Source: Trochalopteron elliotii (Eukaryota; Chordata; Aves; Passeriformes; Leiothrichidae). Taken from it: 64,000 bases of DNA. A model generated the notes under the pieces. That model did not search any database. It saw only the letters and a list, made by a program, of their open reading frames with translations, and was not told where the DNA came from. The stretch is taken from assembly GCA_024734555.1 (NCBI GenBank), contig JANPWX010000215.1, positions 1,804,929 through 1,868,928 of the forward strand, in the 5' to 3' direction. Shown here piece by piece: positions 26,201 to 40,626 of the stretch. Numbering within the stretch: position 1 is the first letter of the stretch; the number at the start of each line of letters is the position of its first letter. Both the position numbers and the translations under genes were made by a program.

Positions 26201-28161
26201 TCCTCCAATAATAATGCTTAAGACAGGACTTTTGTTCCCACAAGACTTTAAAATTCAGAACTACATCACTGTTTTGTTAGTATGCCCTTTTTTCTCTGAT
26301 ACCATACATTCTTTACCATGAATGGATGAAAGGAAATTTTCTGGATGTTGTGATTACTTAAGATACAGAGCTTTTAAAATGTTTTAAATATACAAATACA
26401 CTTGCTTGAATAACACTGCAATTGTTCAATAAAGTTGAAATGCTGGTGAATCAGCTTTCATGACCCTTATTCTGTTTTTTGTGGTCAGCTTCACTTTGGA
26501 GCTGGCAGTTGCAGCATATTTGATACATATATTTAAGTAGGTTTTTGATGGATATACAGAGATGCTGAAGAAAGTGAAGATTTGTTGCCGAAGTAGTTTT
26601 ACTTTGCCTTTTTCATGTGTCTAAAGAGCAAGATGGGTGGGCTTTGTCTTGATACCATTTCTCATAAGCAGCACATTAATCCATGGGGAATGATGGTGTC
26701 AGTGGTTTGTTATCTAAGTAAGAAAATACTAGTTTTGACAGTTCCCTTAAATGTGAGTCTCATAAGAGGCATTTTCTCTTGCTTAATTAGAAGTAAAATA
26801 GAAGTACATGAGTTATGTGTATTAATTTCCTTTGCCAATCCTGTGGCAAATTAATTAATCATGTTTTAATAGTGTAAGCCTAGAGGCTAACAGAGCTGAT
26901 CTTTCTAAGTGCCTGCATTGCTAGAACAGTACAGATACAGAGTAAAAGCTGTGCCATCCTTTCTCCTGGATAGAAAAATGAATGGAACAACTAGCAAACC
27001 CCTAGTTTCCCCTACAAAAAAAAAAGCACATATAAAGCATGGAGCACTTTAGGGTAAAATATAAATTATGTGTTTGTAGCATATGAACGTGAATAAGTTA
27101 TGTGCCTGTGGTGCTTTTTGGGTGCTGTATTCAGACTATAAAAGCTGTGCAAATCATTGTGGTTCTTAGCTAAAGAAGGATTAAGATAGGTACCCACTAA
27201 CCCGATTCTGAACTATTAGACATTCAGTGCTTGCAGTTTATCTGGATAGAGCACAGACATTTTTCCAAAAGTAACGTACAGTAAGGTATATTGCTGTTTT
27301 TGATAGAAAAAGATGTGTCACACACTTAAGTCATCTGCCATTAGTTGCAGGTAAAGTACAAGCATCCTAAAAGGATCATAGAATTCAATTTTGACTGCAT
27401 TATTTCCTATACAAGCAAAGGAAATGTTGCTTCATTTCTGTTAATCCAATTGGCAGCTGATACTGTCTTTTGTTTCTTGATTTATCCTCCTTCCTTGATC
27501 TTGGGATAAAACCGTTCTCAACAAGTCCCTTTGGCATTTCAAGTTAGTACAAATTTATTTTTTTTTTTAACCCAAAGCTATACATTTCATCAGCAGTGTG
27601 TCCCGTACATTCTTATGGTATTTTATTACACGCAGGTTTTTACTTTTTAAATAAAGTATGATGTAACATGTTCCGAAATTATTGAATTGAAAGTAATTCC
27701 ATGGGAAAGTTTGTAATAATGCTCATGTGCTAATTTTTTCCATCTGCTATTATTAGACTATTAAATAACAGAATTTCCATCACTGACATAATTAATTTCA
27801 GAAAATAATCATAATGAAGAATAAGCACCATCAAGAAGTAGAGAGATGATTTGCAGTCTTAGAGAATACAAGAATATATTAGATAAAATGTATTTGTATA
27901 TATGTCTGTATGTATAAATGCACAGCTTTTGTGCTTGTGCTTGTGAAAAGCCTGTGTATTATTTTATAAATTTCATAGGCCTAATAATATATTCCCTCTA
28001 TTCCCTCTATTCTAGCTGCTGGCTTGTATGCATTTAATAGAAAATTTGTGTCAGACAGTTGTTGCTATAAATGCATTCTTTGTGACTCATTGCTAATTTA
28101 AAAAAAAAAAGTAGTGACTGACATAGGGTGAGTTGAACTCATATTTAGTCTTGAACACTAA

Positions 28162-28176
28162 TTTTTTTTTTTTTTT
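28162..28176 (+). repeat. Poly-T run (15 T)
   Basis: Homopolymer in intron. A shorter A run lies about 60 bp upstream (about 28101-28110). No element body recognised between or beside them. Confidence 0.9.
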
Positions 28177-31100
28177 AACTTCTGAGGAACTTCCCCACTC
28201 AGAAAAATAATTGTAAATGTTCATGCTGTGTGGACCTATCAGTCTGTTTTCTGATGAAAAATCATAAGTGATACTTACTAGTTATTTTGTATCATAGGTA
28301 AATAATTCCCCTTTGTATCAGTAGTGATACTGGAATGTGATTTTGGAACAGAGATTAATTTGTACTCTGAACCTGCTGCTATACTGAGATCTGCAAACAG
28401 ACAAAACACCACAAAACAACCACCACAAACGCTGAACACTGGCTTACTTTAACAAAGAGAAGAAAACATATTGGATCATCTGTGTCATCCATATCCTGGT
28501 AGACATAGGATGGATCCCTCCAGTGCATTTCTTAGCACTTTTTTCTGATTTTAAAGCTTCTGAGCAGTGGTGGTTTTCATACTTCTGGGATCTTTTCCTT
28601 TATGCTCCTTTACAGTAAACATTCTCTAAGGTGTTTATTACATAATGTTTATTGCACTCCTCCTCTTTGTTTTTTCTGAGTGACAGCAGAAGAGTTGCAG
28701 CAGATTACAGACTTGGAATTGAAATGCATTTCAAATATTTTCTGGACCTAAGATTCATTGTAGAACAGACAGACATTTGGTTCCTTGTGGAATTACTTAC
28801 GGGTGATTTGGCCCATAATCCAACTCTTCTTGCCAGAGTGTGTCTTCCAGTCATCAGACTCATTTATCAAAACAAGGGAGTTGAGTCACCTTTTCAGATC
28901 ATTTGGCACTCAAGAGATTTGTTTGATTATACTTCTCATGCTTCTACAAGTAATTATTATTATTACTGTAGTTCCCATTAATATTTCAGAGCAAAAGTGG
29001 TAAGCCACATGCTTAAAGAGCCTTAGAGTCTAACTGTGTTAGAAGTGAATTAATAATGAGCTGAGAAAAGGAACATAATACCTTTGACTACTGAAGTGGT
29101 CCTCCGTAAAATAAACTGGGAAATACAGCTAAGCATGTAAATGCTCTGGAGTTAGGAATTCATATTTTCCCTCTAATCTCTTCACATGACTGTTTTATGT
29201 AATCTTCTTAATAACTAAATATAAAGGTCGCAAGATGGCTGGAAAATGCTGTCATGCAGTTCTGCTTTTGAAGTCAAAATTTATTTATGTATATTTAAGC
29301 TGTAAATGGCCTTATGAAATGAGAGCTCCTCTTAGAAGAAATTATTAATTTAAAAAATGAATTAGATCTGTTCAAAATTTCCACAAATCCAAGACATTTT
29401 TCTTTATTTAACCTTTTCACAGTCTCTGCCCTTCTTTAAAATACATTCAGTCCTATATCATCTGTTACTCAGGAAGGTATTTAATACATGACTGGGCATC
29501 ATTTGCATTATACAAGAAGATTAACTTTACAAGCTCTGCTATTAATCTGAGTAGCTCTACATATTGACCTATGAAAGAACATAATTAAGTTAGCTTAATT
29601 AAGTTAGTTAATTGTTACACTCTGATGAACTTACTATTGAGAGGAAATTAAAGGCAAATAGAAAATGGCATTCATTGGTTTGAAATCATATTTTAAAGGA
29701 TTTCACAAAGATACTTTATATACAGATGATGAAAATATCTATTGTGTAATAAGCAAAGCAGGTAAAATTAAAATCCCTGCAGTTTTCTCCTTTATTGCCA
29801 GACATTCATCCATATTTCTCAAAGAAATTTTAAAAGCGTGCTAAAAATTTAGAAAATAACTGTTGTGAGGCTTTTCCCCCCAATACCCAAAAAATTGCAT
29901 TCAGAAATCCTGTCTACACATGGACTACAGAGAAAAGCACAGCATCAAAGTTCATTAAATGTTTTAATCTGATACCAAAGTCTCCTTCGGGGTAGAGGAA
30001 AGAATCGAAAGACCCCTCAGGGCAGCAAGCAATACCCCATCATGTGTACATCACATAAGAATGTCTTTCTCATGCAGTGATAGAGGGGAAGGGAGAGACA
30101 CTCCTGGAATTTACTCTGTCAGCTGCATTTCTGTTGTCAGGAGTGCCTGCAAGTTCACTGCAGGAAAACATTCAGGATTTCTGCAGAGATCCTGTGCCTG
30201 GATAGACCCTCCACATGACTCCAACATCTGGGATGCATTCATCAGTCTTGATAAGCACTGATAAGTACCCTGGAGATCATCAATTCCAAGTAGCTGCAAT
30301 TAATAAACAGTAAGAAAAAAATGGCCAAACATGCAAAAATGTGCTACAGTGAATGCTGCCAAATGCACAATTTATTAATCTGTGAGATTCATTAATATTA
30401 CTGTGGCTTTAGTTTGAAATTATTTTCAGGGAACAATTATTAGTTCTCTGTTCCTTCTTTTTTTTTAATTTGCCAGGTCTATACATTTTCTGGATGGCAT
30501 TCTCGAAGATTTTAGGATTTCTGCTTTCTTTCTGTTGTAAAAATGAATATTTTAACTCAAGTGAAAACATTATTTTCCCTGAGGTAGTATTCTTTGCATT
30601 TCCAGATCACATGAAAGGGTCATTGATCTGTGGATATATTCTCTGGAAAAATAGCAGCATTGAAAGCAGGAAGGCAGTGGCATTTAGGATCGTTTGTGTA
30701 CAAATTTGTATTCATGTTCTGAAGACAGCTAAGTTGGAATTGCATTTGTATAAAGAGAAAAAAAGTCTTTCCTTAAATAATGCTTGATTCTTTTCTATGT
30801 AGGAAAAAAAATCTGAAACAATTTTTAAAATTGATAGGATAGGAAGAAGTAATTAAATTATAGCTACTGTGTATTTTATGAGACATGTTGTTTTTCTTTA
30901 ACACCTTGCTACAAAAAGAATATTTATTTTTTGTAAATTCAGTTGAAATGAGCATGTTGTTACATTTGTCCCCTTTAAAATGTTATGGAGCATTAAACAA
31001 CTTGTTATATTCTAAGAGGAAAGAACAGCTTTGTTTTCAGCTTCAATGACGTGCTTTAAATCCTAATTTATTTTTTTTTTAATAGAAGAAGAGAGTGGAA

Positions 31101-32639
31101 AATTGATTGGAAAATTAGAATTAAGTAAGCTTTAGGTGGGAAAATAGCAAGAAGTTCAAGTTTAGGGCTGTTTCCCACCTGCTGAGGATTTTGGTGGTTG
31201 TATTGATATCAGAGAGCTTCAGTGCACCTGTGTGCACTATCTGGTCAGCTTTGACTGTGTTGCTTTGAGATATCCATGATGTAGCATGGTGCAATGCCAT
31301 GTAAGCCACTGTTGTCATTCCTGTGTGTCCCATGTGATACACAATGGAAGTTCTTTCCTGGAGGAAAGTAAGTGTAGCTTCTTTCTTCAATATATTATGG
31401 GCACACTCTTGATGTTCTATTTTTTGTTTCTTTCCTGAGGGATCTGTTATCTTCTTTCTTACCTGTAATATTGAAGTGACAAATTAAGCTAATCCATTCT
31501 TTGGTCATTGCATGCAGTGTAAATATTAGGGCTCACACTGCACAACATGAACAAAGCAAGTCATCCTTTTTGTAGATGATACATAATATCAGAAATTTCC
31601 TATTTTAATATGATAAGTTGAAAATACCATCAGAATCCTTTTAAGTTATTGCAGGCTAGATTTGAGATAATGAAGCTTGAACAGAGTCAAAGATTCCAAT
31701 GTCATCCTTAAGGTAGTGAAGATAAGCAGAGGTCAGTCAGTAGTCATTAATAACGTAGGTTATATAGATTTTCCCTACCCAGTTGTTTCAGGGTTGTCTC
31801 TAAACTGCAGTGCAATCCCAATAGTGTCCCCATGCTGCTTTGCCAAACTATTGTTACTTTACAATTTCTCTCACTGTTAAACAGAATATTTAGACACTGA
31901 AGAATTCATATTGCCTAAATATTTCAGTGTGGTAGGATCAGTGATTTGTTATTTGTTAGAGTACATATTTTTGTTATTCATGTGTATTTTTGTAATAGTC
32001 ATATATACATTAATCTACTTGAAATAACAGTATTTTAAAACTAAATTTGTATTAACTTCAAGCATGTATTTTCTAAAGACTGTCAAGTAGGTTAACACAC
32101 GCTATTATCTTTAATAGCTGTCATTGACTTCCTAAATTCTTCTTAAGTTTTTCTAGTTATTTTTTAATTTTTAGGTATTGCTATGTAGCTATCATAGTCT
32201 CCCAAAATATCTAGATGACTTGAAATACCCAGAACTACATATTCTATGCTGTAGCTATGGTCTTTGTTTTAATTAGAAACTGAAGGTGTTCCTGAGAATA
32301 TGGTTAAATTCAGAGAGACTTAGACTGTGATGAGGAGTGATATCTTTGTAAACCTGGTTTTCCGTTATGCAGTTCTAGGGTGTTTTAGTCTGGTAAGATT
32401 CTTGTTTAAATGGTTGGAATCATCACAGGAAAATAGCACACACCTCCTGTCACTTAAGATACTTCTGTGTCCTCTCATTAGGACTGCTTTGTATTATTCT
32501 GTAGTTCTGCAAATGCACAGTAAGGATGGAGATATGCCTTCTGCATGACTGAGATGGCTAAAGCTATTTGCCTAAAACTCCACAGATTCTGCCAGTGTTT
32601 ACCAAGGAAAATACTTGCAGAGGACTTCTCAGGGCACCT

Positions 32640-32940
32640 GAAAGAGGCTTTAACCTAGGGGGTGGCTGAGATGGGGTCTGGAGATGCTCTGCAATTCAGT
32701 GGCCACCAGACCAAGCTTACACTGCTGCTGAAGGGGCAGTCTGTGTTCACAGACTACCTGCTGCTCTTGTTGGACCAGCAGATGAGTGAGCTGGGTCAGT
32801 GGACTGCTCTGGCAGACGATGGAGTGATATCCATGGGGGTGAAGGACATGCATAACCGTGGACCTTGAGCTCCTTCTTCAGCGTCAGCATGCAGTTCAAT
32901 GGTCCAGGGCTGACACTGAGATTGTGTTGTTATTTGGGTG
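32640..32940. other. Unidentified GC-richer patch, open on both strands
   Basis: About 300 bp that stands out from the AT-rich intron by its G/C content and CpG dinucleotides. A 68-codon frame (32662-32868, +) and a 67-codon frame (32650-32853, -) overlap almost completely. The + frame contains runs such as LLLKGQSVFTDYLLLLLDQQ, which look protein-like, but I recognise no family. No poly-A tail, splice signals or target-site duplication is visible. It could be a decayed retrocopy, an unrecognised transposon internal fragment or a chance composition patch. It lies about 460 bp upstream of the CR1 fragment but does not resemble CR1 coding sequence to my eye. Confidence 0.4.
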
Positions 32941-33399
32941 CGCTGGAAAAAATAAACTAAATAATCTTCAAAATACTCAGTAATGTTCCTGGATTTACTG
33001 AATTAGCCAGTTCTTCTGTACCTATCCATTCAAAAGGAGCACTTTTTCCCATTTTACAGCCATATTCTCAGTTTACTCCTCAAGAGTGGGCTTGTCATAT
33101 TTGGGTTGTTTAGGAGATTGACTAAAACTGAGAGCTAATGTTGTACTACTGAAAATCCTGCTTGTTTCTGCAAATTAGGAGCAACTTTTGCCCATAAGGT
33201 AGTTAGTTACACAAAATTTAGACTCCTATTTGATATCAAGAACCATAAGGACTGGAATTCACACAAAGTGGCGATGCGTCTGCTTGCATCCTTGTGAAGT
33301 TTTTTTTGTGATCGTTACCAGCAGAAATCTTTTTCAGGCTGTGAGAGGACAGAGGCATGTCCACACTTTGCTTGTTGGAAAACTACCTGTGTTGATTTG

Positions 33400-34145
33400 G
33401 ATTCATCAAAGTGCAGGGAACCATGTGTGTCATGCTCAACAATGCAATGCAATGGTCCAGGCTGGGTGCGGAGAGGCTGGAAAACTGCCCAGTGAAAAAG
33501 AGTCTCAGGGTGTTGTTGGCAGCAGTTGAACATGAGCCAACAGAGTGCCCAGGTGGCCAAGAAGGCCAGTGACATCCTGGATTGTAGCAAGGTTGCTGTG
33601 GCCAGCAGGACCAGGAGAGTGACCATCCCCCTGTACTTGACACTGGTGAGGCCACACCTCAAATCCTGTTTCCGGTTCTGGGCCTTTCACTACAAGAAGG
33701 ACACTGAGGTGCTGGAGTGTATCCAGAGAAGGCAGTGGAATTGAGGAGGGACTGGAGCACAAGTCTTGTGAGGAGCAGGAAAGGAGTTGGGGTGTTTAGT
33801 CTGAAAAAAAGGAAGCTTGAGGGGAATCTCAACCACCCTCTACACTCACCTGAAAGAAGGCTGCACCACGGTGGGGGTCGGTCTCTTCTCCCAGGTAACA
33901 AGACCAGAAGTGGCCGCAAGTTGTGCCAGGGGAGGTTTAGATAGGATGTTAGGAAAAAAATCTATTGAAAAAAGGCTCTTCAGGGAAATAATTGAGTCAC
34001 CGTCCCTGGAGATACTTAGAAGACGTGTAGTTCTTGCACTTAGGGACGTGGTTTGCTGGTGAACTTGGCATTGGCAGGGTAATGGTTGGGCTTAGGGATC
34101 TTAGAGATTTTTTCCACTTAAACGATTCCATAATTCCATGATTCA
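33400..34145 (+). mobile_element. CR1 LINE, 5'-truncated 3' fragment
   Basis: This stretch carries the end of the CR1 reverse-transcriptase ORF and the CR1 3' UTR. Recognisable pieces of the coding end are MNMSQQSAQVAKKA, SRTRRVTIPLYLTLVRPHL, a YKKDTEVLECIQRR segment and VGVGLFSQVT, with ESPSLEILRRRV near the end. They fall in different frames, so there are at least two frameshifts. It ends with the typical CR1 hexamer/octamer-like tail, cgattccataattccatg then attc. The 5' edge is diffuse: convincing similarity starts at about 33450, with weaker similarity from about 33400. It is a dead, truncated insertion in sense orientation with PHF14, as most avian CR1 copies are. Confidence 0.93.
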
Positions 34146-34760
34146 GAGTTCAAATCTAGGATTCTAACCTGAGAATTCTATCCGAAAGTGGAAAAAAATT
34201 CAAGCAATAGCTTCTAATCTTTTGGGAGACTTATAATCAAAATTCCAAAATGAGCTACCAGTGGAAAAAGTTGCCTCAAATCTGTACAACTGACAATAGA
34301 ATCACTCCCTATATATTTTCCAATCCTTTGATTGTACTGGACTACAGTTTCCCCCAGAATTTCAGTAGACTTTTTGTCTACTGCCTATAGGCACTATAGG
34401 TAAACTCAGTTAATCCAGTGTTGGTCACATAGGGTCACATGGATATTATGAAAATAAATGTCCAGAGTTTAGACAAGGCCTTTAAAAAATACCTATTACA
34501 TAAGTGTAAAAAATTAGTCAAAATAAAGGTGTAGTTGTTCTAATATATCTCTGAATCTGGGAGATACAATGCTCTAAATGGAAGACAAGATACCAAGTGC
34601 GTGAAGAAAGAGAGCGTAAGGAAAGGAGCAGGGATTTTTAAGGCATTTAGATGCTTATTTTTATTCTCATTTTCTGACAGTCTTTATTTATATATTTAGC
34701 TCTGGGAAAAAATCTCAGTAAGTCAGCATTTAAAAATGGATTCACCCACAGAATATAATT

Positions 34761-34772
34761 TGTGTGTGTGTG
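34761..34772 (+). repeat. (TG)6 microsatellite
   Basis: Six perfect TG dinucleotides, followed by catgctgtg. Confidence 0.9.
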
Positions 34773-37700
34773 CATGCTGTGCAAACTTTTAGATTTTTTT
34801 TCTGCAAAATGTTGCTTGGTTTAATAGTCTCTTTGTAGTTTCAAGGGTGATATTTGAAATGGGAATCGAGGCAAAGATGATGTTTTTATTCAATGGGTAG
34901 ATAATCCTAAAGTCACCATTTTTCATATTGTAGCCTGATAAGCAGTAGAGTAAAAATAACCCAATTTTGAAGTCATGGTGTTACTTGAGAAAGCTTTTAG
35001 TGTCTGCAGAGGCACCAAGATATTCAAAAAGGGGAAGCACATTAAAACCTTACAAAAAAAAAAATCCATTCCCTGTTACTGTAAGAAAGATGAAGTAGAG
35101 GAAACTTCCTTCTTCACCACAAGCATGATTCCAAGATCTCTCTTACGCCATGGAATGAAATAGATTTGATCCCTCCATCCCTGCCTCGAGATCTCATGCA
35201 AAAGCACTAAAAACTCAGACAAAATTTGAAATCAACATTTATTTCAGTTATTTTATCTAAGATCAAAAAAAGGTGGAAGAGCTTGGTGTGTTCTTTAAAA
35301 TACTATTCCTAAAGGCTATGTTTTCTAAATTCTTTCTATGTTACTGTTTCAGGTGGAATTTCTTTATCTCTAAAGTACTTGTGTATAATAATATTTAATT
35401 TTGGAAACTAGTATGGGTAAATTTGATTTGTTTGTGCCTTCATCTTGCAGTCTTCTCTGGGTCCATTGTATGTGTCAAGAAACTGGACTAGAGAAATATT
35501 TGCTGCTATCCATTGTAGCTCCTTATTTCTTTATGTCATAAGTTAACCTGCCAATGCCCATGTGTAGTTATGAAGCCAAGAAATAGTGCCAAAAATTAAA
35601 CTTTTCAGATCATTATTGCAGATGTGTTGTGGTTCAAGGTTAGATTTTGTTTTCAGCTAAGTTAGCATCTGTAAAGTGCTTGGCACTATTGTGATTTCTA
35701 GTTCACTGTTTAATTGTGATTTTTAGTTTACTGTTTAATACAAACATAGCACTTTGAGAAAATGTCTTAGCCAATTTTCCAGAGTGTTATAGCTTTGCAA
35801 CTTCCTTATTTTTTATTTACTGAACTAATGCTACTTTATTTTCATTTAAATCAATATGTATTGAATTTAATAAGCACAGGATCTCAGTGTTATGGTCTGT
35901 GAAGCGCCCGTAACACAAATTAGAAAATAATTCTATGCAATTAAATATTTTACTTTCCTTGTGGCAACCTTACCCTAAGAACTTGTAATTTGAGGTATTT
36001 GTTTTTAGCTCCATAATTTGTATCATGAATGCATTTCAGTGCTGCAGTCAGGGCTGTATGGTTAAAATCACTGAATCAAAAAAAAAAAATTACCTCAAAG
36101 AGCTTTCATTTCTAGTACAAAACCAGACATTGTGGATTTAGAAAAAAATTAAATAGCATTTTAGTTCTTTTTACTGCATTTTGGCTAGAGTTTGCGCAAA
36201 ATAGGAGAAATCTATTTTATTTTAGGGAAAGGCTGATCATAAGGCTGATAATATTGTTTTAAATATTTGGAAATTTCACATTCTTTTCCTACAGTGTTTA
36301 TTATTGAGCAGGTTATTATAGCCTCTACTTCTCTACATAATGTAGAAACTTAAGTTAGCAATAGAAGCAAGATTAAAGACAGTGAACAGAATGGAACAAA
36401 TTAATTCCTAGTCTTATTAATTGGTAAACTTAAGCTTAAGCTAGAGAGGTGTTGCACATACCAACCAGGAAAATGGAAGGTTGTTTGCATAAATATCTTT
36501 CCACTGTTAAAGCACATCATTAATAGGCTTTATCAAATCAGACCAAGAATCTGCATCCAGCAGCTACATCATCCATAGAGTCATGAAGTGAATGTCATCA
36601 AAAATCACTGTGCCTAAACACTTACCAACTCACTATGATAAAATTACTGCATTTTTATTTGCACAATAACCTCAGATCCTCATATTAAAAAGTGGCAATT
36701 TTTTTTGCCCTTTACTAAGTGTGACACATGTAACAGTTATTCATCACTCCATAATGGATCCTTTTTATCAGAGTCCAGTGTCTTTTCTGTATACATAGAA
36801 TAAATATTTATGTTTTCTCATTTTTCTGAACTAGAAGGTACTGATAGAATAGGTTTGAAGTGTCAACTATAATTCATTGCATGCAAAGAAAAGCTTTATA
36901 CTGATACTGTGTGAAAGGAAAAGAATATCTAAATCATTTCAGCAGCGAGCTTATAACCAAGATAATATCAGCATTTTCCTTCTTGAAAATATATATGCCA
37001 TAAATTAAAGGAGGTCTTCAGTATTTCATTAAAATGCTTCAGACAAGTTTAACCCTGTCTTCAACAGGAATATATGTATGAATACAAAAACCCTTCTGAA
37101 AACAAAAAAGCGAAGGTCAAGTCAAAGTTAAAACAAGCTTGCAGTAAACTTCCTACTAATCCTGCAAATATTTTGTTTAGAAGACATTAGAAAACTGTGA
37201 CACATGTTTAGTGTCAATTTAAAGGTGCCCATTTTATTCTTACAGAAAACTTAAGATATATCTAGCACTTTACTGTTTTGTACAATAGTAATGTAGTCTG
37301 GGAAAAAAATATAAAATATGTGTATACTGAGTGTATTTGGATGAACTCTTAATTTAGTTAAAATTAGCCTTAGCCTTAAATGTAGTAGTGGAGAGGTACA
37401 TATCACAGTATATAATTATGTTAAAATATATACAAAGCAAAAGAATTGGGTAAATAAGTATATAATATAATATTTAGAATCCAAAATACAGTTGTAATGA
37501 AACATTTTATACACAAATACTACAGTTCATATAAATACTATGGTATCTCACCACATTTTCAGCTCTGCTTTTGGCTTCTTTAGCAAGAAAATGCAGGGAA
37601 GTGTTGGTACTATTTGTAAGGAAATAATAACAGAAAAGTATGTGATGAAACCCTGCATCTGTTTTGCAGAATTTGCAGCTGTCCCTTCATTATTGTTTTA

Positions 37701-39393
37701 AACCCATTTGATTTGTAGCACTTTAAAGTGTCTTATCCCACATTTATCTAATCTGTTGAAGGGTGAGTGGTTAAGTTTTGTACTTTCTTTGTGAATGCTC
37801 TTTTCCCAAGTCCTGCAGCAGCAGCTCCCACATTTATGGCTACTACCTCCTTAATGCCAGCTGCAGCTTTGCAGTCTTCTGAGAGAGGTGCTCTCCAAGG
37901 TACCTCTCAAGTGACATTGCTTTTATTGGAGCCAGTCCCATCACAAAAGACTCAAGGCATCATCACAGCTTTTTGCAAACAAGCAGAAAGCTGAAATGAA
38001 GTCTTATTGTTTCTGATGTATGTGAGAATTTTACTTTGAACTCCCAAGTGTCTTCTTCCAGCAATAAATTTAACTTTAATCACTAATTAGTATCACATCC
38101 CATTGATGATGAAATAAGCTGGGAGATTTAGTAAGGTCATGTATTTAATAAGAAACATCAAAATATAATTTTGTGGGGTATACACAATGTTTTGGTTTTG
38201 AACTGCTGCCTAGAAATGTGATAATTGTTTTCTTTAGAAATCAGATATTAAAGGACAATGTGAGAATGAATCTCTCTATGACAAAAATCACAGAAGCAAT
38301 CCATTTTAGAAGCAATTAGTATGTTTGGAAGGTCATTAATATAAGGCTGTGAGTTTGTCCCCACAAGTGACATGGATAAGCTAAGTGATCTTACAGTATT
38401 TGCTGTTGTCAAATTGCATTAGCATCTCAGGCATGATAAGAATGTCATTAATGTGAAACAAAAAGTAATTGCTACGATACGGCAGTAAAGCTTGTTTAAT
38501 ACTGCATGATCAGTAGCTTGAAAGAAACTTGCAATTTCAATTTTAATTCTTTCTGTAAACATTTTCAGTTCCTACAGACTTCAAATCTTTACCTTTTGTG
38601 ATTATTTGCAGACAGAGTGCAATTTACTCTTGGATGGGCACTCTGTAAGATGGCTTGCCAGCTGTTCTTGCCAGAATGTTTGTAGCATATGTATTAGGGA
38701 ATTTTTGCATTGTTGCATCCTAAAATCAATGTGGAATGTAAGGATGATGAGTTATGTTCTAGGCATTCCTTCTACTGTCCATCAAATGCATCCTGTGAAA
38801 GCAAATGTCTAAATTTTCAGAGAGCTCAAATGAAAGAAGAATTTGAGTCACAATAATTGAAATTATCAGTGGTTCTGTATCTGACTGCATAGAAATTAAT
38901 TGATTACCTTTGGTTATGCTTTGTTCAGGTCTTAGGGAGCTTTTTTAACATTACACTTTTTGTGTACACTGAACTCTGGTCAGCCATGTCAGAGGGCTCG
39001 AATAACACAGCACTTCAATCCAAACAGCTGCCTACATACAGGATAAGAACCTGCTCTAACTGGTAGGTTCCACTGCTTTCTGGTTCAGAATAAAGGGGAT
39101 GCATATGAGGGTATGTCTGTATTGAAGTGTGGGATCCTACTCTGGGAAATCAGGTGCTTATTTAGGCCAGCACACTTGTTTGGCTTTTGGCTACGAAGAT
39201 CCATGCTGGCAAATTTGCAATTGCAGTGCATCTTTCAAAATATTGGCTTCTAGATAGTGTAGGAAAAGTTCATCATACAAAAACTGCATTAGGCTACCAG
39301 TATGTATAGTTGCACATAGCAGAGGTTTTTCTCATTGTGGTAAACTCAGTATCTTCAGACATCAGATGAATTGATTTCAAGTCAGCTTTTTGG

Positions 39394-39427
39394 GGTTGAA
39401 GGGGTTGTCTTCACCCCTTCCAGCACC
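39394..39427. repeat. Short inverted repeat gaagggg / ccccttc
   Basis: Seven-base arms, gaagggg then ccccttc, are separated by nine bases and could form a short hairpin. No T run follows and there is no gene beside it, so no function is suggested. Confidence 0.6.
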
Positions 39428-40610
39428 ATGGGATCCTGTCTGCTTTGCAGAACAAGTGTCTTCATGGCAGATGGAGCAGGCAGGCTGACTCCTAGTACCT
39501 CACTCTTCTCAAACATACATCAATGCTTCTGAGGCAAGCAAACTCCAGAATCATAAAATCTGTTAAATTTTGATTGACTGGTGGCAGCTTCTGTATTCCA
39601 GCATGAGAATTCACATCTTCAGAATGTTTTTGGGGGAGCTCACTTCACATCTTCACACTTCACATCTTCTAGCACCAAATAACTTCATTAAGGAAGGCTG
39701 TCACATGTCAGAAGTGAGGTCATATTGGTCTTTTCATGATAGCATTCCAGTTAGATGTAAGTGCATGGCTTAGAAATTTCAGCAAGTCAGCCAGTCTTGC
39801 ATTTGAAAATGGTATTTCAGCGACACAATCAGGAGAGATACACCTAGGGCTTTCTGAACTGAAAGTTTCTTAAGCAACATATCCTTGACAGTGCCTCTGA
39901 AAAATATTGTTAATTGCAGAGTATCTACTGCTTGGTTTTGAAGGGCTTGATAGATCACTGGTTAATAAACATTAGTGCAGAAAGCACAAGGCAAGCTTTT
40001 GAGGAGATCTGGCCTTTCCTTTTTTGGACAGGCATTTTGTTGTTAATTGACTCTTCTCATCCTTTCCTGCCGTGGGTTATGAAATCATATGCCCTAAGGA
40101 AATGAAATTCAATTATGCATTTAATATTTTTGCATTAGTGGGGCACATACATCTGTCATGGTGAAAGCAGGATGATTTTATATATAGAAGTTGGTTAGGA
40201 AAAAAATCTCAGTTGATATAAATATGATCACAGCCTGCTGCACTCCTGAGAAAACCTCTAATACTTGAGACAAAAGCTGCTGTTATCACTGTTAGAATCT
40301 GTTGCATTAAAAGTATAGCAATTTGGCAGAAAATACACACCCTTGCTTTCCAGCTAAACCTCAGTGATCAGAGGGGCTGGGTGTGGCACATCTCATGGAA
40401 ATCCCCTTGCTACATATCTCATTGCATGTGTCTCGGCTATAGGCCTCACTCCTATGGAATCTAAAAAATTTTCCAAGTGATGAAACATTAATATGATGGG
40501 AGTTCTAAAATATTTTAATATCTGGCTTCTAAAAGTGATAACAAAAATATGTCACTGTGGGTGCTGGTTGTCTGGTTGAAACATAGTCCCAGAACACATT
40601 TTAGCTCTTT

Positions 40611-40626
40611 AGAGAGAGAGAGAGAG
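40611..40626 (+). repeat. (AG)8 microsatellite
   Basis: Eight perfect AG dinucleotides after ctctttt-like sequence. Confidence 0.9.

Larger units (their letters stand above)
23253..33399 (+). other. PHF14: PHF14 last intron, first segment
   Basis: AT-rich intron from the donor gtagga. It holds a 9-bp duplication (ttccctcta) at 27992-28009, a poly-T run at 28162-28176 and an unexplained GC-richer patch at 32640-32940. No coding sequence can be supported. Confidence 0.75.

Noticed and set aside
33315..33919. Several - strand frames of 85-115 codons
   Set aside because: Antisense of the CR1 fragment. The sense strand carries the recognisable CR1 pol end.
33526..34062. Sense frames with reverse-transcriptase-end similarity as a functional gene
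   Set aside because: At least two frameshifts and a 5' truncation make it a dead CR1 copy.
39636..39670. Repeated cttcacatcttca as a possible array
   Set aside because: Only two short copies. No spacers or periodic array, so not CRISPR-like.
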